Shown: one piece after another, positions 62,201-64,000 of the stretch
Numbering within the stretch: the stretch's first letter is position 1
Layout of the letters: each line of letters begins with the position of its first letter
Assembly: GCF_022201045.2 (NCBI RefSeq)
Contig: NC_068556.1
Coordinates: 21,681,501 to 21,745,500, forward strand
Length of the DNA: 64,000 nt
Direction: 5' to 3'
Origin: Citrus sinensis
Taxonomy: Eukaryota; Streptophyta; Magnoliopsida; Sapindales; Rutaceae
Notes under the pieces: generated by a model
What the model saw: only the letters and a program-made list of their open reading frames with translations
The model's database searches: none
Told to the model about the DNA's origin: nothing
Program-made: the position numbers and the translations under genes

Positions 62201-63147
62201 GAAAATTGATAGGCCCCTGCAGTTATTGGCTTGTTTTATTCTCATAATATTTATTTATTTATTTATTGTCTCTGCTGAATATACCATTCAGATTCTTCTA
62301 GCCAATAAAATTTTGCACAACTGTGAAATAAAAGCTCTTTCAAGCTTTTGCGGTTTGCCAACTCAAATGAAGAATTAGGTAATTGATTGTAGAGACAGAA
62401 GATAAATATAGAAGATTAGAAGAGATGAAAAGAGACAATGTTCACGTAAACTTCGATTTTCTCCCTATGACTAATAGAAAGGAACTTATCATAAAACATG
62501 TATAAAAGCTAAATGATTTAACAAATAGAATTTTTTTTTACCTCCCTAATAAGTGCTTCAACTTCAAGGGGGAGTGACACCTATTTCTTGCAAGGTTTAA
62601 TCAACAATTTTTTGAGAAGAATGTTTAAACTACTTCAGAGTTATTGATATATGAAAAAAATTGATAATAATCTTTTTCCCCTGCCATGTTATCGGTTGTC
62701 AATGAAGAACCAGTAGGCCACTTCCTAACTATAATTTAATATTATATATAACTATGAATATAATAGTGAACAAATAAAAGCAGTAACAGCCACACGCTTT
62801 ATGCTTCGCATGGTGGAAATCGGGCTATTAAAACACAAATTCAGAGATTACTTATATCTCTCTGTTTCGAAATCCTCAGTAACATACAATAACTTGAAGA
62901 AAATGGAAATGCATGCAAAATGCTGCCTATATGAATTTTCTCAACTAAATCACATGAACATAATGCAGCACAGGAGTTTGTGCTGCTGTTCATGCAGGAT
63001 ATGGTGGGGTAACCGCTATATATTATTGGATATCATCTCTTACAAAAATATGATTACATACATAAACACTCCCGTTGGACAAGAGGCATAATACAGGTAC
63101 AGGTGATGTGCATACATTTACTTGCCTGCGAATGCAAATCGTAGCTG
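59219..63147. other. Intergenic region, no supported gene
   Basis: Holds T-rich homopolymers (about 59682-59698), a tandem 31-bp repeat with 60-bp period at 60157-60250 listed separately, and a CACACACACA tract near 60462. Open frames such as 61328-61645 show no conserved pattern I recognise. Confidence 0.4.
60157..60275. repeat. Direct repeat with 60-bp period
   Basis: AATTTATTATATAATTACGG at 60157 and the same with ACGA at 60217, each followed by CATAGTATAAG. A third partial copy, TACGACATAGTATAA, starts near 60261. Confidence 0.8.
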
Positions 63148-63493
63148 CTATCTTGGTCGAACTAGAATCTGATACTTCGGGGATGATGCTTTTCCCCCCA
63201 CACCAGCCTGTCGCCTCATCTCTGCAATAGGCACTTTCCATGTCAGACCACAAATGAAGTTTAATACATTGAATGTCATGAATTTCATCTGAAAGCAATT
63301 AGAAAAAAATAACAGTAATCAAGCAAAAATAAAATAGCAGGGATCTCATCCTGTCAATTTGGTCTTAGATATATGTCTCAGATCATTTTGACTAGCTCCA
63401 ACAGATTTGTAAATTTACTTGTAAAGACTGTTCTTCAAACATGATATTTTCTCTTTCCAATTGAGACCGAGCTTTTAATGAAGGACCTCCAAA
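63148..63493 (-). CDS. Possible last two exons of a minus-strand gene running off the window
   Basis: Two coding-like blocks join in frame. Block 63493-63419 (75 bases, 25 codons) reads FGGPSLKARSQLERENIMFE and ends CTTTACAA before GTAAAT. The second, 63288-63148, follows a good acceptor (TTGCTTTCAG), has 46 codons ending RRQAGVGGKASSPKYQILVR then PR, and a TAG stop. A shorter version starting at 63219 after GCAGAG is also in frame. Codon phase agrees and the C-terminal part has a plausible basic protein texture. I do not recognise the family and see no earlier exons between 63500 and 64000, so this is a weak call and could be fortuitous. Confidence 0.3.
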
Positions 63494-64000
63494 CTTCCAG
63501 GCAATGAGAATAACAATTTTCCAATTTTTCTTAATCTTACAGAAAATTAGCAAAACTGGATCGGAGCTTAAACCCTTTAAGGGCTATGATATGTGCACTT
63601 AGGAGGATGCAGAAGAATATTATATGGTTTCCATCTAGATGCTCACTTGAGCAGGTTTTAGTATGATTTTCTAAATTCTTGCACCAAATCGTAAGATTTA
63701 CATAAATTCATCCTATGAGAAAATATTTCTCCTGCATAAGCTGGTGATCCAGTGCTTGTCAGGCTGAAGATCACATGTAAATTCTATGCCATGTTTACAT
63801 AAAATCTGTTGACAACCCAAGACAAGCCAAGTTTATTTAGTTGGGCTGGCTGTCATATGAAACTAAGTGCAAACTAGCAAAACCTCCGAGGTGCTCATGA
63901 ACACTTTGAATTGCTTACAGGCCAAACCTACGCTCACACTTTCAAGGCCAAACACTTACTTTGAGTCATCTTCTACATGCTAAACTACAAATATCCAACC
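63494..64000. other. Right end of window, possibly intron of the partial gene
   Basis: No clear exon found on either strand. If the partial gene at 63148-63493 is real, this stretch would be intron or upstream sequence. Confidence 0.3.

Noticed and set aside
63023..63298. 91-codon minus frame covering the candidate last exon
   Set aside because: It reads the candidate exon in a frame rich in Cys and Ser with no family sense; the frame ending KYQILVRPR joins better with the upstream block.

Overview
This is a 64 kb plant nuclear window. It has AT-rich intergenic DNA, spliced genes with canonical GT-AG introns, and several decayed plant transposon families. Protein content (KAPP, WPP-domain RanGAP, FANTASTIC FOUR family, a MINU-type SWI/SNF ATPase) fixes it as a eudicot. 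Overall texture suggests a woody rosid, perhaps Citrus, but that is inference and no species-level marker was seen.

Layout. 1-2.3 kb: intergenic DNA with one decayed short reading frame. 2.3-3.4 kb: intronless carboxylesterase (+). 4.3-4.9 kb: broken fragment of a TDY-type MAP kinase gene with its introns still recognisable. 5.1-8.0 kb: a ~3 kb foldback with ~1 kb diverged arms. 8.3-9.8 kb: two non-autonomous Helitrons head to tail. 10.6-11.1 kb: ribosomal protein S16 (+) with telo-box motifs upstream. 12.3-13.6 kb: a 123-bp MITE with a perfect 9-bp target duplication and a 967-bp foldback with a near-perfect 8-bp duplication. 15.9-16.2 kb: broken response-regulator receiver gene (-).

18.0-42.5 kb is the gene-dense core: RanGAP (+), then on the minus strand a CHR12/CHR23 SWI/SNF ATPase (12 exons, 1125 aa), a SPOUT1/C9orf114-type RNA methyltransferase (11 exons, 372 aa) and the kinase-associated protein phosphatase KAPP (12 exons, 620 aa). 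All exon joins were worked out by hand and keep frame. The order KAPP - SPOUT1 homologue - CHR23 - RanGAP2 matches Arabidopsis At5g19280, At5g19300, At5g19310 and At5g19320 as I remember that map, so this is a conserved microsyntenic block.

42.5-55.2 kb is mostly gene-free, with a decayed hAT-like element, a 1.53 kb solo LTR and small repeats. 55.2-56.2 kb: single-exon FANTASTIC FOUR-like gene (+). 56.2-64 kb: intergenic DNA with one MITE and short tandem repeats. At the far right two phase-compatible exons may be the 3' end of a minus-strand gene leaving the window.

The core genes share no pathway: receptor-kinase signalling (KAPP), chromatin remodelling, RNA methylation and nuclear transport. 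Their linkage looks like inherited gene order. I found no CRISPR array, operon, tRNA or rRNA, and nothing I would call a new multi-gene system. The less ordinary content is the foldbacks, the Helitron pair, two previously functional signalling-gene relics, and a 27-nt homopolymer beside a KAPP splice acceptor.
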